Source: Spelaeicoccus albus (lineage in GTDB: Bacteria; Actinomycetota; Actinomycetes; Actinomycetales; Brevibacteriaceae). From it: DNA of 64,000 nucleotides. This document shows positions 60,378-64,000 of this stretch, in pieces. Both the position numbers and the translations under genes were made by a program. The notes under the pieces are model-generated. The model searched no databases. It had not been told where the DNA came from and saw only the letters and a program-made list of their open reading frames with translations. The DNA is taken from assembly GCF_013409065.1 (NCBI RefSeq), contig NZ_JACBZP010000001.1, positions 1,798,001 to 1,862,000 of the forward strand. The letters are read 5' to 3'. Position 1 is the stretch's first letter; each line of letters opens with the position of its first letter.

Positions 60378-60815
60378 ATGTCCGAGGCAATGGAAACGCA
60401 CAATATTCCGGGGCAGGCTGCCGCCGGTGATTCGGATCAATTGCAGGTCGGCGACACCCTCGACGACCGGGGCGTGGTCGATTTGCTCGATGAGGGGTAT
60501 TCCCCGCCGGAGCGCCCGTCGGTCGGTTGGCGTCGCGGCTATTCGACCGACGACGACTGGTACGGCCAGAATCTCGACTATCGGCTGGCGCAGGAAGAGC
60601 CCGACGACTACGAGATGAGTCTGGTCGAGGACGAAGGCGAATGCGTGGGCGGCGAAGTCGGGCTCCGGCGTGCCGGCCGGTTGCAGAACGGCAGCGGCGC
60701 TGACGGCGGCGAAACGATCGGCGACGTGTACGCGACCGATATGGGAATCGACGGCGGCGCGGCCGGTGCGGAAGAGGCCGCCGTGCACGTGATCGACGAC
60801 GATGACGAAGACTGA
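60378..60815 (+). CDS. DUF5709 protein, acidic
   Basis: The 145-residue, strongly acidic protein shows the DUF5709 pattern: DQLQVGDTLDDRGVVDLLDE, GYSPPERPSVGW, then a late LRRAGRL and a D/E-rich tail. The function of this actinobacterial family is unknown. A perfect AAGGAGG lies 7 bases before the ATG at 60378. Confidence 0.9.
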   Translation: MSEAMETHNIPGQAAAGDSDQLQVGDTLDDRGVVDLLDEGYSPPERPSVGWRRGYSTDDDWYGQNLDYRLAQEEPDDYEMSLVEDEGECVGGEVGLRRAGRLQNGSGADGGETIGDVYATDMGIDGGAAGAEEAAVHVIDDDDED

Positions 60816-60816
60816 T

Positions 60817-60822
60817 CATAAT
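60817..60822 (+). promoter_or_regulatory. -10-like CATAAT, possible leaderless start of glgE
   Basis: CATAAT is followed by 5 bases and the GTG at 60828. Confidence 0.4.
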
Positions 60823-60827
60823 AGAGC

Positions 60828-62885
60828 GTGACCACTCAACGCCCCGAGGCCCAATCGTCCGAATCCCGCCGTCTCGTCACAATGCCCCGCCACGCCGCAC
60901 CGGGCCATTACGGACGCATCGTCGTGACCGACCCGCGCCCGCTCGTCGAAGCCGGCGCCTTCCCGGCCAAGGCGATCGCCGGGGAAAGCGTGCCGGTCGG
61001 GGCCACAGTGTTTCGGGAGGGCCACGACCTGGTCGGCGCGCACGCCGTCCTGCTGGGAGCTACCGGCGAGGAAATCGAACGGGTGCGCCTTGTCGAAGAA
61101 GTTCCGGGAACCGACAGGTTCACCGGCACGGTGCATCCGGCCCGGGTCGGCCCCGCCAAGATCGTCATCGAAGGATGGGCCGATGCGTATGCCACATGGG
61201 CGCGGGACGCGACTTCGAAGGTCCCGGCCGGCGTCGACGTCGATCTGATGCTCGCCGAGGGCGTTGTTGCGCTCGATCGGGCTCTCGCCGTGGCGGGCCG
61301 GAGCGACGCGGACCAAGCGGTGTTGCGCCGGGCAAAGGATCAGCTGAACCGCACCGACCTGGGCGCCGCCGAACGGCTCGGGCCGGCGCTCGGAGCCGAA
61401 GTGCGGGCCGTCGTGGCCGCGCTGCCGGTCCGTGATTTCGTGACGGCGTCCGAAGCGCTGCCGGTGAAAGTCGAACGGCGGATGGCCGGAAATGCCGCCT
61501 GGTACGAATTCTTCCCCCGATCGGAAGGCGCGCGGTTCGACCGGATCGCGAAAACCTGGACGTCGGGCACGTTGCGGACGGCGGCCGAGCGGCTCGACGA
61601 CGTCGCGGCCATGGGGTTCGACGTGATTTATCTTCCGCCCGTGCACCCGATCGGCACGGTGAACCGGAAGGGCCCCAACAACACGCTCGACCCGGCCCCG
61701 GGCGACCCGGGATCGCCGTGGGCGGTCGGGTCGGCCCAGGGCGGTCATGACGCGATCCACCCGGACCTCGGCGACTTCGACGATTTCGACGCTTTTGTGG
61801 CGCGCGCCCGCGACCTCGGTCTGGAAGTCGCCCTCGACCTGGCTCTGCAAGCCGCGCCGGATCACCCATGGGTCACCGAGCACCCCGAATGGTTCACCAC
61901 GCAGCTCGACGGGACTATTCGCTACGCCGAGAACCCGCCGAAGAAGTATCAGGACATCTATCCGCTCAATTTCGACAACGACTACGACGGTCTGCGTCGG
62001 GAAGTCCTGCGCATCGTCGAACTCTGGATCGCCCACGGCGTCACGATCTTCCGCGTCGACAATCCGCACACGAAACCTGTCAAATTCTGGGAGTGGCTGC
62101 TCGGCGAAGTCGCGCGGCGGCATCCGGACGTCGTGTTCCTGGCCGAAGCGTTCACTCGCCCGCCCATGATGCATGCACTTGCCAAGGCCGGCTTCCAGCA
62201 ATCGTATTCGTACTTCACGTGGCGCAATACGCGCGAAGAGCTGGAAGAATACCTGATCGAGCTGCGCGACGACTCCGGCGATTTCCTCCGCCCGAACTTC
62301 TTCGTCAACACGCCGGACATCCTGACCGAATATTTGCAGTTCGGGGGACCGCCGGCGTTCAAGATCCGCGCCGTGCTGGCATCGATGGGCAGCCCGCTGT
62401 GGGGCGTGTACGCCGGATACGAGCTGTGCGAACACGTGGCCCGGCCGGGCTCGGAAGAGTACATGGACAACGAGAAGTACGAATACCGCCCCCGCGACTT
62501 TGCCGCCGCCGAAGCCGACGGCAGGTCGCTGGCCGGGTATCTGACGCGGCTGAACGAAATCCGTCACGCCCACCCGGCCACGGGAGAGCTGCGCAATATT
62601 CGACTGCACCGCGCGGACGACGACTCCATCCTCGCCTTTTCCAAACGCACCGGGGACGACAGAGTCATCGTCGTGGTCAACCTCGACCCGCACGCCGTCC
62701 GCGAGACAACCGTCGACATCGATGTCGAAGCCCTGGGCCTGCCGACCGGCAGCACGTACCGCGTGCGAGATCAGCTCAGCGACGGCGAGTGGGAGTGGGG
62801 CGCGCACAACTACGTGCGCCTCGACCCGTACATCGAGCCGGCGCATATCCTCGTCGTCTCGGCGGCCGACGGCTCCGGCCGGTAG
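60828..62885 (+). CDS. glgE: Alpha-1,4-glucan:maltose-1-phosphate maltosyltransferase
   Basis: The 685-residue GH13 enzyme shows the GlgE-specific ERRMAGNAAWYEFFPRSEGA and GFDVIYLPPVHPIGTVNRKG. The catalytic nucleophile is D411 in FRVDNPHTKPVKFWEWLL and the acid is E440 in VFLAEAFTRPPMM. It adds maltose from maltose-1-phosphate to alpha-glucans, the route from trehalose to glycogen or capsular glucan in actinobacteria. The next gene is the maltokinase that makes its donor. Confidence 0.96.
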   Translation: MTTQRPEAQSSESRRLVTMPRHAAPGHYGRIVVTDPRPLVEAGAFPAKAIAGESVPVGATVFREGHDLVGAHAVLLGATGEEIERVRLVEEVPGTDRFTGTVHPARVGPAKIVIEGWADAYATWARDATSKVPAGVDVDLMLAEGVVALDRALAVAGRSDADQAVLRRAKDQLNRTDLGAAERLGPALGAEVRAVVAALPVRDFVTASEALPVKVERRMAGNAAWYEFFPRSEGARFDRIAKTWTSGTLRTAAERLDDVAAMGFDVIYLPPVHPIGTVNRKGPNNTLDPAPGDPGSPWAVGSAQGGHDAIHPDLGDFDDFDAFVARARDLGLEVALDLALQAAPDHPWVTEHPEWFTTQLDGTIRYAENPPKKYQDIYPLNFDNDYDGLRREVLRIVELWIAHGVTIFRVDNPHTKPVKFWEWLLGEVARRHPDVVFLAEAFTRPPMMHALAKAGFQQSYSYFTWRNTREELEEYLIELRDDSGDFLRPNFFVNTPDILTEYLQFGGPPAFKIRAVLASMGSPLWGVYAGYELCEHVARPGSEEYMDNEKYEYRPRDFAAAEADGRSLAGYLTRLNEIRHAHPATGELRNIRLHRADDDSILAFSKRTGDDRVIVVVNLDPHAVRETTVDIDVEALGLPTGSTYRVRDQLSDGEWEWGAHNYVRLDPYIEPAHILVVSAADGSGR

Positions 62886-62898
62886 GAACGAATCTGCA

Positions 62899-64000
62899 GT
62901 GGGGATCAGCGGGGCACTTGCCGGTTTGCTCGACGCCTGGCTGCCCGCACGCCGCTGGTACCCGGGCTCCGGGACGGCGTTCTCGCACCCGGCCGAATTC
63001 CGCGAGCTGTTCGACGACGGCGACGAGGTGGCCGGGCGGCTGCTGCTGATCGAACTGACGTGGCCGGGCGGCCGGGCGCTGCTTCACGTGCCGTTGACGT
63101 TCCGGCGGCACCGGTTGGCCGACACGCCGGACGCCGCGCTGCTGGGACGCGTGGACGACCTCACGCTCGGCCCGCGGTGGGTGTACGACGGCGCCGTCGA
63201 CCCGGCAATGGTGCGTTGGGTGGCCGGTGCGATCACCGCGGACGGCGACCATGCCGGTGACGAGGAGGCCGGCGTGGCCCTGACGGGCAATGCGGCGGTC
63301 CGCCCGATCACTGCCGAACAAACGAACAGCTCCGCCGTCCTGGGCACCGGCCCGGACGCCGTGATAGTCAAATTCTTTCGCGTCGTCGCTCCCGGCCCGA
63401 ACCCGGACGTCGAGATCGCTTCCGCGTTGGCGGCCGCCGGGAGCGTCGACACCCCGGCGTGCTTGGGAGCGTTCGAGATCGACCTGCCCGCGGGAGAGGG
63501 GCGGGCGACACTGGCATCGGCCGGCCGGTACGTTCCGGGGGCCTCCGACGGCTGGAGTCTCGCCACCGATGCGTTCGCGGAGGGCCGCGGACTTCCGGGA
63601 GCCTACGATCTCGGGGTGGTCACGGCTCGCGTCCACCGCGATCTGGCAACGTCGTTCGGTGCCCGCCGTGCCGAGCCGGACGACGTCCGCGCGTCCTTGC
63701 TGGACCGCGTCGACTGGGCGCGCCGCGAAGCCGGAGCGCTGCTCGACCCGCACGCCGCGGCGCTGGACGAGCACCGGCGGGCCATCGAGGGCCTCGAGCA
63801 CGTCGGCGACGTCCAACGCGTGCACGGCGACCTGCACCTCGGCCAGTTCCTGGCGGCGGACGGCCGGTGGCTGATGCTCGACTTCGAAGGCGAACCGCTC
63901 CGACCGCTTGCGGCCCGCCGCCGTCCGGCCCCGGCACTCGGCGACGTCGCCGGAATGCTGCGGTCGTTCGATTACGCGGCCGGGTACGGCGCGTTGCACG
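62899..64000 (+). CDS. mak: Maltokinase (5' part, cut by window end)
   Basis: A GTG at 62899, 13 bases after the glgE stop, opens a frame that runs to the window edge (367 full codons). It begins with a WLPARRWYPG-type maltokinase N-terminus. Then come AEQTNSSAVLGTGPDAVIVK, FFRVVAPGPNPDVEI, the phosphotransferase-like HGDLHLGQFL and the metal-binding DFEGEPLRPL. It phosphorylates maltose to maltose-1-phosphate for GlgE. In many actinobacteria it is fused to or next to treS, which is not visible here and might follow downstream. Confidence 0.93.
   Translation, partial: MGISGALAGLLDAWLPARRWYPGSGTAFSHPAEFRELFDDGDEVAGRLLLIELTWPGGRALLHVPLTFRRHRLADTPDAALLGRVDDLTLGPRWVYDGAVDPAMVRWVAGAITADGDHAGDEEAGVALTGNAAVRPITAEQTNSSAVLGTGPDAVIVKFFRVVAPGPNPDVEIASALAAAGSVDTPACLGAFEIDLPAGEGRATLASAGRYVPGASDGWSLATDAFAEGRGLPGAYDLGVVTARVHRDLATSFGARRAEPDDVRASLLDRVDWARREAGALLDPHAAALDEHRRAIEGLEHVGDVQRVHGDLHLGQFLAADGRWLMLDFEGEPLRPLAARRRPAPALGDVAGMLRSFDYAAGYGALH

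Noticed and set aside
60816-62846. 676-codon open frame antisense to glgE
   Set aside because: The sense strand encodes a complete GlgE with both catalytic residues; the antisense protein has no recognisable pattern.
1-64000. Search for tRNA, rRNA, CRISPR arrays, IS elements and prophage
   Set aside because: No T-loop type motifs, no regularly spaced repeats, no transposase or integrase and no phage structural genes were seen by eye; a covariance-model scan could still find small RNAs.

Overview
This window is chromosomal DNA from a high-GC Gram-positive actinobacterium, most likely of the Micrococcales type. The evidence is the proteasome activator Bpa with its C-terminal GQYL motif, the GlgE/maltokinase alpha-glucan pathway, a DUF222/13E12 HNH protein, a NirA-type ferredoxin sulfite reductase preceded by an actinobacterial leader peptide, DUF5709 and DUF5926 proteins, and many TANNNT boxes lying 5-8 nt before start codons, as expected of leaderless mRNAs. 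About 56 protein genes are supported. I saw no rRNA, tRNA, CRISPR array, insertion sequence or prophage.

Layout. 0-3 kb: the 3' end of a xanthine dehydrogenase large subunit, XdhC and a glycerate kinase, which fit purine and glyoxylate breakdown. 3-6 kb: two drug-type MFS exporters and a 33-residue membrane peptide. 6-13 kb: a thioredoxin-domain protein, a GPP34 protein, a DUF4097/PadR pair with a palindromic operator, and an overlapping trio (ECHDC3-like crotonase, RluA-type pseudouridine synthase, MpaB-like protein). 13-21 kb: the HNH protein, a ferritin-like/VIT1 fusion, a nucleoside hydrolase, a PadR-MFS pair and a MalY-type C-S lyase. 21-27 kb: an M13 peptidase, a Na+/H+ antiporter, a low-molecular-weight phosphatase, a YjbR-like protein and a CbiX-type chelatase.

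27-33 kb is the sulfur assimilation block. A leader peptide and a hairpin precede nirA-cysH-cysG-fprA, whose reading frames overlap by ATGA at two or three junctions. The divergent chelatase would supply siroheme for the sulfite reductase, and FprA probably feeds it electrons. Next to it lie a YeiH-like putative sulfate exporter, a DUF4188 protein and a divergent MerR regulator.

34-40 kb is a peptide/nickel-type ABC importer in which the second permease and both ATPases form one 829-residue polypeptide; a large nested inverted repeat sits exactly at the permease/ATPase junction. 40-54 kb holds phosphoglucomutase, a MacB/FtsX-type ABC exporter, a MaoC-like protein, an Fpg-type glycosylase, a threonine dehydratase-like enzyme (preceded by a perfect 27-bp hairpin), a rhodanese, an AAA ATPase, a SEC-C/DUF5926 protein, a GT2 enzyme coupled to pheA, an MHS transporter and a lipid kinase. 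54-64 kb holds serS with two HAD phosphatases, Bpa, a quinone oxidoreductase, MobA (which would serve molybdoenzymes such as xanthine dehydrogenase), DUF5709, GlgE and a maltokinase cut by the window end.
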